Made by a program: the position numbers and the translations under genes. DNA of 64,000 bases from NCBI GenBank assembly GCA_022749755.1, contig CM040445.1, positions 16,141,182 to 16,205,181 on the forward strand, read 5' to 3'. Under the pieces are notes generated by a model. The model was not told the DNA's origin and did no database searches. It saw only the letters and a program-made list of their open reading frames with translations. Of this stretch, positions 9,881-20,630 are shown piece by piece (position 1 is the stretch's first letter; the number at the start of each line of letters is the position of its first letter). The stretch is from Azadirachta indica. Its lineage: Eukaryota; Streptophyta; Magnoliopsida; Sapindales; Meliaceae.

Positions 9881-10380
9881 TGTTAAATATGATATGTTTT
9901 CAGCGTACTGTTAAAATAATTAATTTTAAGGAGAATTATTTTAGTATTTAATAAATTTTATTGTGAATTTCAAAAACGTTTTTATATTAAATCCTTATCT
10001 TGTGACTCTTGAAGAAAGAAATTTTTATTCTTTGGAAGAATAATATTTTACTTTCAGAGAGTAGTTTTACGACCTTAGAGAGTTTAACTGTAGCAAAATA
10101 AAAAAGATTAGTGGTGCTCGTTGAACAAGTCCATTTTGCTGATTGTACATAATTGCAGCAAAATTAAAGAGAGAGTTTTTGTTTGTTTAAGTTCGATTGG
10201 TGTTTGTAATCTTTTTATGATTTATGGGTTTGTTCAATAGCTGGATGTGGCCTCGTGAATTAGGTGATACCAAGGCACATAAAAATTATTTGTGTTTGTT
10301 TTATACTCTCAATAATTTAACTAATTGAATTTTCATTAGATTCGGTAAAGTTCTAAAACCAGATCTAAGACATTACTACA
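9881..10380 (+). mobile_element. LTR-like insertion, possibly a solo copia LTR
   Basis: It begins TGTTAAATATGATATG exactly where the duplicated flank of copy 1 stops matching the flank of copy 2. Near its end it has the U5-like style of plant copia LTRs (AGCTGGATGTGGCCTCGTG, about 10241-10258). No partner LTR or target duplication is evident, so the right end is uncertain. Confidence 0.35.
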
Positions 10381-10939
10381 TAATGTGAAGTAAGAATATA
10401 AAAATGAAAAGAAAAGACTTTATATTCTACATGTCGAAATTCTATTTTAAATAATTGTGGTATCGAAAATTTGGTGTTTTATCATCCTAATGGTCATGTT
10501 TATTGAGAAAATTGGTTGTGAGCATTATGTTGCATCTTGAAACCATAGAGAACTATCACTACTCACACGAGAGAACGAGTCTTTGCTTTTAAGATAATAC
10601 TTATTAGCATGTTCCATTATACTCAAACTAGAATTTTTCTGTACTCTTTGTCTCTTAATTTATTTACTTATTTTAATTATTTTTATTATATTTTATGTTT
10701 ATAATTGCGAGTATGCTATTAATAGATTACTAATAAATATATCTAACAAAGTCATGTATGACAAATAATATATCATTTGTTCCTTATAATTAATTCAATA
10801 CTGAATATATGAATTATTAATCCCTTTTTTTTTTCTCTAGTTATGACGTGAGCTTTGAATGTATTATGTATATAGTATTATAGTATTAGAATTTTTACAC
10901 ATAGTAACATTATTAAGTTCATAATATTTGAAGCATGAA
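10381..10939. other. AT-rich intergenic sequence
   Basis: No coding sequence, repeat pair or regulatory site that I can support. A weak primer-site resemblance (TGGTATCGAAAATTT, about 10460) is not convincing. Confidence 0.4.
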
Positions 10940-11453
10940 TGTCAGGTGGAGGACTTAATATCAAATAATTGGAAAAAAAAAAAAAGAAGGATAAATGGAG
11001 TAATTGAAACATGTGTTGGACAGTAGATGACTTGTATTACAAAAAGAGATAAATTTATTAGGAATAATTATGGATAAGGAGGGAGAAGCTTATAATCTTA
11101 TTAATTTTTAATTTTTGCCTTGTCAAGCGTCTCAAGAATACAATGCAATAATTCGTCCCTATTTATATTATATCACTTTTTTAACCAACAATTAAGATTA
11201 TGACAATATACATCTAATCAAATAGTTACAAATTTTTTTCTAGAAATATCAATAATAATATTTAAATATTTATTACAATTATCTAAATATTTCTTATAAA
11301 TATTTAGATTTTTATTATTGAATATCTAGATATTTATTTCATAAATATATAGATATTTTCATACAAATTTCTAAAAATTAAGCCACACTATTCTTATGTC
11401 CAAATCTTACAAACCCAATTTATTTTGGGTCAAATCAAGTTTAATTTCTAACA
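10940..11453 (-). repeat. Copia element A, left (3') LTR
   Basis: Aligns in direct orientation with 18613-19046 over about 430 bases, for example ACAATGCAATAATTCGTCCC against ACAATGAAATAATTCATCCC. In minus orientation it starts TGTTAGAAATTAAAC and ends near CCACCTGACA. The left copy carries an extra segment of about 60 bases after GGTGGAGGACTTA. CATGAAT occurs just outside both LTRs (10934-10940 and 19048-19055), a candidate target duplication. Confidence 0.75.
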
Positions 11454-11815
11454 TTCTCCTTCGAACTTGATTTGATAAATTTTCTCTCCATCCTCGTCCA
11501 TATCCATGACCTCGTCCTTGGCCATTGTCTCTTCCACATTCTTGTTGCTAAAACTTTCTCCATTTTTTTTAAGGCAAACTTTATTTGGAAAACTTGCTCC
11601 AAGGTCTCTTGCTTTCTTTTTTTTCTTTTCTTCATATGCTTGTAACTAACTCATGATTTCTTCAATAATAATAGACTCTAAATTTCTTTAGAATTTGAAG
11701 ACATACTTTTTTTTATCTTTTCGATACCTTTATACCTTTATACCTTTATAAATTTTCGATACCTTTATACCTTTATAAATATCTATAATAATATCTTGAT
11801 ATTTATTATAATTTC
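11454..11815 (-). pseudogene. Copia element A, gag C-terminal piece and polypurine tract
   Basis: On the minus strand a Gly/Arg-rich stretch typical of copia gag before its zinc knuckle (GQGRGHGYGRG in the frame read from about 11560) runs straight into TTCGAAGGAGAA, a polypurine tract, and then the LTR start. Protease, integrase and polymerase are missing, so the element has a large internal deletion. Further right (11680-11760), sequence matches the gag around 18150-18190 in direct orientation, so gag is split by the insert between them. Confidence 0.6.
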
Positions 11816-11988
11816 TTAGTAGGATTGATTGATTAAACAATTTCTTAATAAAATTGAAATAACACAAATAATAATAAACAAACTTACTAAAGAAAGAAAC
11901 AATATAGAAAACATAAATTAAAACTTACATTCAAGTTTGAGAAGGTTTTTGTTACAGGAGAAGTAGAGCATACACGAAAAATGAAGCA
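11815..11988 (-). repeat. Inverted copy of pararetroviral leader
   Basis: About 175 bases match 17945-18135 in inverted orientation, including AACACAAATAATAATAAACA and AGAAGTAGAGCATACACG. The right-hand copy follows a viral promoter, so this is leader sequence from the same virus, pointing left and lacking its TATA box. With the right copy it forms an inverted repeat around the 6.3-kb insert. Confidence 0.65.
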
Positions 11989-12478
11989 TGATGAATGTTT
12001 AAAAGTATAGGTTCATGAAAAGAAATACTATGATTTACACTTAATAATGTCCTTCTATTCCCAAAAAATAAAGCATATTCTTTTATATTGAATTTTAAAA
12101 CATGAATTGGACTAAATAATTAGTTTTGTACAAATTTCGTATAATGAGCGTATCTTTCAATCCAAAATATCAATTGATACGATTGTTAAGCTGGACAAAC
12201 ATAAACTCATTATTTCAAAACTTTGTAAATCAAAGATTAGACCAGTTTGAGCAATTAATGGGACAAAATTGGGCTTCAATAGAACTCTCAAATACATCTT
12301 TGGACCAGCTTAATATGTTTCTGTATTTCGATCGTATCTCCGAAAATACTTACCCAAAAATTATACGATTGAGTGTTTCAAAAAGCTGATAAAGAGCTCT
12401 AAATTTTTTATGTTTATATATTCCCAAATTTTAACTAGTTGGCTATCAAAAAGAGCCATCATTCTAGAAAGGTTGTAG
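11989..12478 (+). repeat. Long direct repeat, left copy (LTR-like)
   Basis: About 490 bases match 15347-15842 in the same orientation, from TGATGAATGTTTAAAAGTATA to a shared GAGAAATG. Both start with TG. They enclose about 2.9 kb holding a LOG-like relic. They may be LTRs of a non-autonomous element, or a plain duplication. No reliable primer-binding site or target duplication is visible. The short frame at 12126-12389 is not shared by the other copy and is not a gene. Confidence 0.65.
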
Positions 12479-13601
12479 AGAAATGTAAATTGAACATTTC
12501 TGTCTATTTTTAACACAACTTATGTTCTACAAAATTAGTAAGGGTGAGATAGAAACCATTAGAAAGCTGAGTCATCTACTTACAACTTTGTAGGAGACCA
12601 TTTCATAAATTTCAGTGGTTTTGATAGTAAAAAATGTGTTGCAAATTGGTAGAGTGTGACTTTTTGAAAATTGACAAATTATGTTCACACATGTGAAGTA
12701 TCTTTTATTTTATTTATATAAAAGAAGATGTAGAAGTGAGGAGAGCTGATCTTTGTTATCATTTTTTTTCATCATGGATGTCATTCCTTTTATATTGAAA
12801 ACATAATTTTTTTCTTTTCCTAGAGATGGTCTATGAAAAATGTACCAAGCTAGTTGTTAAAGATCGATAATACTTATGCATAAAGGTGTTTTTGAAGATG
12901 TGCGTTGGAAATTGAAGCAAAGGTACGTTTAACAGTGAGTTTTCTTTCACACATGTGTGATTTAGGTAAGAGCTCTTTTGCAAAGAAACAAAGAGAGAAA
13001 ATATTACAAGTGTGTTATAAATGTGCACGTTCAACCTATAATAAGTGATGTCGTTCTCTAGGGATGATTTCTACTAATAAATAAGATAAAATTTAAATCA
13101 TTAAAGATGAACTGGGCAAGGAGATATAATATTCTCAATTTGTACACACAATTTTAAAAAGAACGTGATCATTATAGTTTTGGGAATCTGATTTTAAAAG
13201 ATCCTATTTGCCAATTTATAAGAAAATTAGATAAGAAGCTAATCCTTAATCCATATAAGGCGTTTAAGCCGTTAGTGGACATAAAATCAGAGGAAGATGT
13301 GAGCTAGAATCACAACTATCTATAAATATTAATTTTTAGCTGCCATTGTTGAAATTTTTATGTTTTAAATTTTAATATTAACTGTTATCTTTGACATTTA
13401 TATATTTTTAAATTTAAACTTTTGTGATAATAGCTGGCCTACTTCTATTGGTTTAATTAATGTATTTTTTTTTAAATTGTATAAATGTAGCACCTCAGTT
13501 TCTCTATTTTCAATCAAAATTTGAATCACTAACAAGGGTAAAAGACTGCGAAAATAGACAGAGTTTCCATTTATCAATTTAAAATTATTTGTTTTTTGTA
13601 G
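12479..13601. other. Interior sequence between the direct repeats, no gene recognised
   Basis: Mostly AT-rich. 13090-13310 has a somewhat coding-like composition with several stops, but no domain is recognised. A polypyrimidine run and TTTTTTGTAG at 13594-13601 look like a splice acceptor for the LOG-like relic that follows. Confidence 0.35.
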
Positions 13602-14218
13602 TAGGTCAAGTCTTGGGAAAGGTAAAGAGTTTGTAAAAGTAGCAAATAACCTTATTCGAGTTTTAACTGAGCGAAAACTTAACCTAATATATAGAGGAGA
13701 AAGCCTTGGGTTAATAGGGTATGTGTCAACTGCTGCATATGTAAGAGGAAGTGAAGTCATATGTATCATATCAAAGGCTTTATCTGCAGGTAACATCAAT
13801 GGAAAAACGGTTAGAGAAGAACTAATGGTCTCAATAATGCATGAAAGAATTGTTGAAATGCTTAATTTTGCATATGCTTTTATTGTCTTACCTAATGGTT
13901 TTGAGACTTTAGAGGAGATTTTTCAAGTTGCATCCTGGACACAACTCACCATTCACCAAAAGCTCATAAGATTGTTAAATGTTAATGGTTTCTTTAACAA
14001 GTTGTTGTCTTTTCTTGATCATGCTGTAAAACATAACTTTATTTCACAGACGACTTGTAAACTCCTTATTTCAATAGGATTGCTAAACTCCAACTGCTAA
14101 TGACTTGATCCATTAATTGCAGAACTTTATCTATGAACCAGATCCAACTATGGCATGATTAGAATGGTCAAGTGGACGTAGTAAAATGCGAAAGTTGGAT
14201 TTGTCGCTTCAATTGTAA
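13602..14218 (+). pseudogene. LOG-like cytokinin riboside monophosphate phosphoribohydrolase, relic
   Basis: The translated sequence follows the LOG (lysine-decarboxylase-like) fold, from a Gly/Ser-rich N-terminal strand to MHERIVEMLNFAYAFIVLPN and TIHQKLIRLLNVNGFFNKLL. LOG enzymes release active cytokinin bases from riboside monophosphates (known for the family). The catalytic PGGxGTxxE motif is degenerate here, PNGFETLEE, with two glycines lost and the Glu kept. The upstream Gly-rich YGGG strand is also altered (YRGES). A stop at 14098-14100 is followed by a possible intron and a C-terminal tail ending near 14218 with another TGA inside. The frame 13723-14100 is otherwise open. It lies between LTR-like direct repeats, so it was probably captured and carried by an element. 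Not active as it stands. Confidence 0.75.
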
Positions 14219-15346
14219 CTTTTCTTATCTTTTTACTTATTGCATTTTGTTATTTTTTTAGTGATTTTTGTTTAAGTTTGTTTTAAGTTTTACTTGTTTT
14301 TTAATAACTACCATATCAGGTAATGTTCTTTATATTATACCTTTCTGCATTCAAACATTAAAAACAATGTTGCAATCTGGTTGGGGGGAGTATAGTTGAC
14401 GTAAGTAGCCATTTTTATATGTCACAAAAAAAAAAAACTTTTATAGTCATAATTTATAAGGATGGTAGAGTAGAGAGTAATTTTACTCCTAAAACACATC
14501 CTAGTAGATTGCATTATCATTTGTTTTGATTTTTGAATTTTATAACAAATGATTTATCATTCACTTCCTTTTGAATTGATCAAATCTATAGACTTTCACA
14601 TCATCATCACATAATAAATTCTGATCAGATACTCAAACAGTAAGTATTTATAAACCATCTTTTACACACACACTTTGATGCATGATTGTGGATGGCATAT
14701 TGGAGTTTTACAATAATTGAGCTCTTTTGTTTTGTCAAAGGCAGTAACTAAGGGTATAAAAAAAAATCTCGAAAAAAAAAGAAGAAAAAAATATAAATAT
14801 GTAAAAATTGTAACCAAAACTTTTACTTAGCAATTGAGTTTTTTACTTAATCAACAGTGAATGTTCGTATAAAACGGTAAAAGTTTGGTATGAATAAGTT
14901 CGTAGCCTTAACTCGAGCAATTAAGTTCGTAGGGGTATTTTAACACCTAATATTATAAGACTAACTGGTCTGAGAGTTATTGGCCAAAAGTTCGCTACAT
15001 GGGTTAAGGTTAGGCTAAAAAGAAAAAAAGAAAGAAAAAACCAAAAGATAGAAATAATCTTTGCCTAAAGAAGTTTACCTTGACAAAATTTAGAGCCAAT
15101 GTTGTTTGATTTTAATTAAGTTCCATAATATGTATTAGTTATAAAAAGCACAAAAAGAAGGTTTGTTAATAACTTGACTGATGAGTATTTAATACATATA
15201 TAATAAATCTTTAAGTGAGAGTTTGTTTAATTTGAAAAGATCAAAGGAAGAGGAATAATTATTACTTTGGATGTAAATTCTATAAATCAACTTTAAAATG
15301 ATATTGCTTAGATTACTAGGGACTAGTAATAAGTTAGTTGGGGTTG
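14219..15346. other. Interior sequence after the LOG relic
   Basis: Non-coding, AT-rich. A purine run GGTTGGGGGGAGTATAG (14381-14397) resembles a retroelement polypurine tract, and AGTTGGGGTTG directly precedes the right direct repeat at 15347. Either would suit an LTR element, neither is proof. Confidence 0.3.
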
Positions 15347-15842
15347 TGATGAATATTTAAAAGTATAAGTTTATCAAGAGAAATACTATGATTTACACTT
15401 AATAATGTCCTATTCCCCAAAAATAAAGCATATTTCTTTATATTGAATTCCAAAACATGAATTGGAATAAATAATCTGTTTTACGCAGGTTTTGTATAAT
15501 GAATGTATCTTTCAATTTAAAACATCAATTGATACGATTTTTGAGTTGAACAAAAATAAACTCATTATTTCACAACTTTGTAAGCCAAAGTTGGACCAGT
15601 TCGAGCAATTAATGGGATAAAACTGGGTTTCAATAGAACTCTCAAATGTATCTTCGGTCCAACCTAACATACTTTTGTATTTTGGCAGTATCTCTTTAAA
15701 TACGTACCCAAAAATTATACGGTTGAGTGTTACAAAAAGTTGACAGAGCTCTAAATTGTTTATATTTTACACACTTCAAATTTTAATTGGTTAGCTATCA
15801 AAAAGAGTCATTATTCTATAAAGGCAGTCGAGAAATGAAACT
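15347..15842 (+). repeat. Long direct repeat, right copy (LTR-like)
   Basis: Partner of 11989-12478. It diverges from the left copy by scattered substitutions and small indels, by eye in the range of 10-15 percent, so the pair is old. It ends just before pararetroviral polymerase sequence. Confidence 0.65.
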
Positions 15843-15859
15843 TAAACTTCTTTGACTAA

Positions 15860-16624
15860 TTAATTATGATAAAAAATTCTTAAAGGAATTCTAAAAATGT
15901 CTCGGCTAAAAAACTAAAAATGTTTTAAGCAAAGGTTAGATTTTTAGGACACATCATCCACAAAGGTTCGATTTAGCCCATAAATAGAGTCATTGAATTT
16001 GCAAATAAATTTCTTGGTGAAATTTGGGATAAAAAACAATTGCAACGATTTCTTGGTAGGTTAAATTATATAGCTGATTTTTATCATGCTTTGGCTAAAG
16101 ACACCAAGCCTCTTTATCAATGGCTAAAGAAAAGTCCTCCAACTTCGGACGTCAAGTGTACCATGTTGTACAAAGAATAAATCTAAAAGCTAAATTTTTA
16201 CCTTGCTTAGCCATACCTCATCTCGATGCTCTTGAAATTATTGAAACATATGCTTCGGAATTAGGATTTGGAGGCATCCTTAAACAATTTTGTAAGGAGA
16301 AAGAGACCTTAGTTAGATTTCATTCAGGAACTTGGAATAATACACAACAAAATTATTCTACAATTAAAAAGGAAATTTTATCAATAGTAAAAGTGTATCA
16401 ATAAATTCTAAGATGATCTGTTAAACAAAAAATTTCTCCTAAGAATAGATTGTAAGTTAGCTAAAGAAGTATTAGAAAAGAATGTTAAAAACATAGCGTC
16501 CAAACAAATATTTGCTAGATGGCAGGCTATATTTTCTATTTTTGATTTTGACATAGAATACATTAAAGGAGAAAATAATTGCCTTCCTGATTTTCTAACA
16601 AGGGAGTTCTTGCAAGGCTCCTAA
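15860..16624 (+). pseudogene. Pararetroviral reverse transcriptase end and RNase H, broken
   Basis: Reading in several frames gives the C-terminal reverse-transcriptase region (the FLGHII motif, then a connection domain with KKQLQRFLGRLNYIADFY) and an RNase H domain. The RNase H has the open frame 16120-16404 (ELGFGGILKQ, VRFHSGTWN, YSTIKKEIL). The fragment ends in LPDFLTREFLQG at about 16624. The position normally holding a catalytic Asp in the first RNase H motif (usually TDAS) reads TYAS, and stops and frameshifts occur near 15980, 16190 and 16404. This is caulimovirid rather than LTR-element polymerase. The virus differs from the 1-5.7 kb locus, or at least no overlap lets me join them. 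Confidence 0.75.
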
Positions 16625-17700
16625 AAGAATTAAGGACTCAACATCATCCTCTAGAGAGAAGCTTAAAGCTGTTAATTCTTTTTCCAAGCAATCAAGAAAG
16701 GATTTTAAGAATGAAACTCCTTATGAAGAAGTTTGCTTTTTTAGAGTTGCGGTCATTGAGGATCATTATCTTAATTTATCCCCTATAGAAGCAGTGGCAT
16801 TTATTTTAATAATCATATTTGCCCAAATCTTTACCCTAAAGATAAGGATTTCTATGAACAAGTCTTAATTGAGACTAGTTCTCTTGAAATTAATCATAAA
16901 ATGAGAAATAACAGAGAAGTTGCATTTTCTACTTTAAGGGTCTTAAAGATTCTAAGTCAAGAAGATTGGGGAGATATGTCTAAAGCAAGATGAATTCATA
17001 ATCACAGAATTTTCCCTACGCATTACACTTATTTTGATTACATTACTGCTTGGGATCAATTATTTTTCTATCAAAACTCAAAGTTTTCTCATTCTTGATT
17101 CTTAAAGTTTGCCTTAGTGGATTGGCCCAAACCATTTTCAAATTGGTTTATTCACTGGTTCAGAGTGTATGGTCCGTTAGTGAATTGGCTGCCTCTAAAA
17201 CTTAGAAAATCTTTTGAAAGTTTTTACGAACTTAATGAGTTCAAAGGGAAGTTAAAACCCTTGCTTATTTTTTTGGGCCCAATATTCCATTCCTTGGATA
17301 CTTAAATGGGACTATAACTTTAACTTTGAGCCCAACTCTATTTCAAGTTTTCTTCCTAAGTTAGTGAAAGTAACTATGGTTAAGTGGTGGGATAAGTTCG
17401 AATATATAAACTTAATAGGAAGTGTATTTAAAAATAAAAAAGGCTTTTGACGAAAAAGAAGTTATTGACCTAAAAGAATGATCAGGAGACAATTTTGATT
17501 AGGTAAGTAAGCTTGTGACTTAGATGCAATATAAAGGGAGAAGTCTTGATAAGATTTCAGAATAGTTAGAATCTTTAAAGAAAAATGCTTCAAAAGCTAG
17601 TCCTTCAAAGGGAAAAAGCAAAGTCACTTAAGAGTTAGCATCTGGAAAAGAAGCACGTTGGTATAAAGAGGATTTGGACAGTAACAGTTGTAGGGACATC
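16625..17700 (+). pseudogene. Viral sequence downstream of RNase H, decayed ORF
   Basis: After the polymerase stop, a Ser/Lys-rich frame (about 16626-16866) and then an aromatic-rich one (about 16995-17303) can be read. The second has WFLKFALVDWPKPFSNWF and many Trp/Phe/Tyr. Endogenous pararetroviruses of the florendovirus kind carry an accessory product after the polymerase. I recall similar aromatic-rich sequence there, but could not check this. Stops and frameshifts run throughout. Confidence 0.4.
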
Positions 17701-17829
17701 ATCTTGGTCGGATACTCTAAAAGTCTTTAAAGTAGAAAGCATAAGGAATCAAATAATTACCCTTTCTTTAGTCATTATCAGAAACCATGTTTTTGAAAAA
17801 ACTAAGGCAATTATTCATTCCACTTTTTC

Positions 17830-18135
17830 TTTTGAAGTGTGTGCTTAGTTGTCTTCCACTTTCTTTGTAATTGCTCTCAATATATAAGGACCTAACTTCT
17901 TGTTGGAAGGCATGACGTGTTTTGAAGTTTTAAATGTTCTAACTGTACTAAGTGTGCTTCATTTTTCGTGTGTGTTCTACTTCTCCTATAACGGAAACCT
18001 TCTCAAACTTCAATGCAAGTTTTAATTTATGTTTTCCATTTTGTTTCTTTCTTTAGTAAGTTTGTTCATTATTATTTGTGTTATTTAAATTTTATTAAGA
18101 GATTGATTAATCAATCGATCCTGCTAAGATTGGTA
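17830..18135 (+). promoter_or_regulatory. Pararetroviral promoter and leader
   Basis: A TATA box TATATAAGGA at 17881-17890, preceded by a pyrimidine-rich GTCTTCCACTTTC stretch, closely resembles the CaMV-type core promoter. It lies downstream of the last viral ORF, where the full-length RNA should start. The next 245 bases are leader sequence, repeated in inverted orientation at 11815-11988. The viral match ends at about 18135, where copia gag sequence resumes. Confidence 0.6.
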
Positions 18136-18139
18136 ATGG

Positions 18140-18547
18140 ACTTTAAATATCTTTAGAATTTGAAAACATACCTTCTTTACCTTTTCAGTACTTTTATACA
18201 CATTTTAATGTACCTCTGCAAGCTTTTTTGGCCATTGTTTCATTTACAACTTTCTCAAAACCTTCTTCATCCAATCTTAGATGGATGAGGTAGAGAGTTT
18301 TCTTATCTCTCTTTCTTGAACTCTTTACATAGAGAGCTTTCTTGTCTATTTTTCTTGAGCCTTTTACATAGAGAGCTTTCTTATCTCTCTTTCTTGAATC
18401 CTTCAAGAGATCTTTTTGAACTTGGGTAAGGGTCGCCTCATCTTTTGACACATCGTACCTTTTTTCAACAACTTCACATGTATCTTGAACTCCTAGCAAA
18501 GCCTTCATCTTAATGCTCCAATTATCGTAGTTGCTCTTAGTGAGCAC
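18140..18547 (-). pseudogene. Copia element A, gag N-terminal part with internal repeats
   Basis: The minus-strand frame from the ATG at 18547 encodes 117 residues with the copia gag signature LTKSNYDNWSIKMKALLG. A unit of 15-16 residues (SRKRDKKALYVKG and variants) is then present three times in a row (about 18280-18430), an in-frame tandem triplication. Similarity continues past the stop toward 18140, where pararetroviral sequence interrupts. The rest of gag lies at 11460-11815. Confidence 0.75.
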
Positions 18548-18596
18548 TGGAACTTAAAAGAGAACTATTACATTGTTTGTGACGATTACTCATATC

Positions 18597-19046
18597 TTAG
18601 CTCTGATAGCACTTTATTAGAAGGTGGAGGACTTATATTACATAAAGAGATAAATTTGCTAAGAATAATTATGGACGAAGAAAGAGGGAAAAACTTACAA
18701 TCTTATTGATTTCTAATTTTTGGCTTAACAAGCTTCTCAAACTTCTCAAGAATACAATGAAATAATTCATCCCTATTTATATTATGACACTTATTTAACC
18801 AATAGTTAAGATTATGTCACAACACATATAATCTAATGGTTACAAATTTTCTTTTATAAATATCCATAATAATATTTTGATATTTATTGCAAATATTTAG
18901 ATTTTTATTATCAAATATTTATATATTTATTCCATAAATATCTAGATATTTTTATACAAATTTTTAGAAATTCAGCCACACTATTCTTAAACGCAAATCT
19001 TACAAACCGAATTTATTTTAAACTAAATCAAGTTTAATTTTCAACA
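18597..19046 (-). repeat. Copia element A, right (5') LTR and primer-binding site
   Basis: In minus orientation the LTR begins TGTTGAAAATTAAAC at 19046 and matches 10940-11453. Next to its inner end is TGCTATCAGAGC (about 18601-18612), one mismatch from the initiator-Met-tRNA primer site, about 55 bases before gag. Orientation, primer site and polypurine tract together define an element of about 8.1 kb including the nested insert. Confidence 0.75.
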
Positions 19047-19166
19047 TCATGAATATCGAACAAGGGACTTAAGCCTAATATGTTATATATATAACTATTA
19101 GAACTGATACAAAGTTATATATATGAAATGAATTGTAACATCATCTTTCCTATTTTGTTCTACATA
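19047..19166. other. Short AT-rich spacer right of copia element A
   Basis: No feature except the candidate CATGAAT target duplication at its start. Confidence 0.35.
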
Positions 19167-19585
19167 GATTTAAGGTCTATTTGCTTTCTTAGCCGAAATC
19201 TGAATTTAATTATTTAAATATCTAAAAGTTATTTATTTTTAAATTATATCTGAATATTTGTTAAAAATACTTGAATATAATTAAATTAAAAATTTTGACT
19301 TAAATCTGAATGAATAAATGTTTGAATAATTTAAATATTTTATTTGTTAATAATCTCTTAATTTATTATTTAATATTTATATATATCAATAATTTAATAT
19401 ATTATTTTAATATTTTTTAGGATATATATGTCAACATATTAATTTTAGATTTTTTTTATTTTTTAAAAAATAAATAACTTAACATTTTCATTTAGACATT
19501 TAAAGTAAAAAAACAAATATATCAATCAAATTCAAATCTTAGTAATATTCAGATTTTAGATAAAAAAAATAAACACTACTGTAGT
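19167..19585. mobile_element. MITE-like element, family member 1
   Basis: The left end (TTCTTAGCCGAAATCTGAAT) and the inverted right end share a TCTGAAT-centred pattern and a TTATTTATTTTTT tract, enclosing about 420 bases of A/T-rich non-coding sequence. A similar structure lies at 29912-30372. Ends and target duplication are not fixed. Confidence 0.4.
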
Positions 19586-20039
19586 TTTATTATTAGTTTA
19601 CCTACACTTCTTAGTTATTGCAAATACAATTAGCGATTTCTATTTGACAAGGGTTATTTTAGTTCATACTATACAAGTAAATCATCTATTAAAGATTTAA
19701 AGTTAAATTTTATTATTATTTTAATAATTCTTAAATAGGTTGAAGTTTAAGTATTAAAATTCTAAAAAAAAATTAAATTATATTTTAAAATAAAATTAAT
19801 AAGTAATTAAAATTCTATTAAGTAATATAACTAATGTCTACATAGAGGATATTTTTATCAATATATATATATATATAGTCTTTCTGCAATTTCTTCTTTG
19901 TTTCTTTTTTCAAATCAAATAAAGAAATGCTATTAATTCTTTCCCCTTTTCCTTTTCTCTTTTCCTTTGCTTTACTTTATTCCGTTGTTCACAGCAAACA
20001 TGGCCAATTTAGGCAGTGAGTCTCCAACATCGTCAAATT

Positions 20040-20229
20040 AATGATGTATTTTCTCTTTGTTAACGCGTAGATGTGAACCACTGCGTAAGGAATCTTTGAC
20101 GGACTTTAGAAAAAGAGATGATTATCAATCATCAGCATGAAACTTCCTGAAGGTTCGAGGAAGTAGCAGTAGCTAACCAAGGCATTCATACATTATATAC
20201 ATGCAGTCGCAGTTCAGTTTTCTCAGAAG
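20040..20229 (+). promoter_or_regulatory. Promoter module of TNL-derived copy 2
   Basis: Contains CCACTGCGTAAGGAATC (20078-20094), a variant of the CACTACGTAAGG element found ahead of copies 4, 5 and 6. A block AGCATGAAACTTCCTG...TGCAGTCGCAGTTCAG follows (20134-20222), with a TATA-like ATTATATACATG inside. In copies 5 and 6 the same modules precede the TIR start by 70-90 bases. Function is inferred from position and conservation. Confidence 0.55.
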
Positions 20230-20323
20230 AGTATGATTTCGAAGCTTGGAGAATGTTTCAAAAATGGAGGATTTGCTTTGAGGGAAGAAGCTGCCAATTT
20301 GTCTTGCTTCATTAGTTCTTAAG
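20230..20323 (+). pseudogene. TNL-derived copy 2: last piece of the TIR exon
   Basis: Only the C-terminal end of the TIR-linker exon remains (NGGFALREEAANLSC, the equivalent of the usual ALREAANLSG), followed by the donor AAG|GTAAGTA at 20323/20324. The TIR core is deleted. The intron runs to the TTTTTTAG acceptor at 20630. Confidence 0.6.
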
Positions 20324-20630
20324 GTAAGTACTTGTTCTCATTAATTACTGTTGCAGGAAATCACTGTTCGATGTTAACAAATTAACAAGCCTATCAATTT
20401 TGTGCAAACGTTTGGCTATTTAATGAAGTGTAATAGGTTGAACAGGTAAATTATTATAAATTGGAATTTAACATTTGTTTTCAAATGTTTTCATGGTTGA
20501 AGATTAATTAAGTTGATCACTAAGCTCTTCATTAAAAACGTTATTAATTAGCATTTAAAAATAAAGTGACTATGAAAAATTTTCTTTCTTCAATTGATTC
20601 AAAATTTATGATTATTTTCGTATTTTTTAG

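Noticed and set aside
9888..10380. Full copia element from the LTR-like stretch.
   Set aside because: No gag/pol or partner LTR follows, so only a solo-LTR candidate is reported.
11441..11635. Basic minus-strand frame that might be a small nuclear protein.
   Set aside because: Off-frame reading of the Gly/Arg-rich end of copia gag.
13398..13799. Minus-strand frame of 133 codons.
   Set aside because: Overlaps the LOG-like relic on the other strand and has no recognisable domain.
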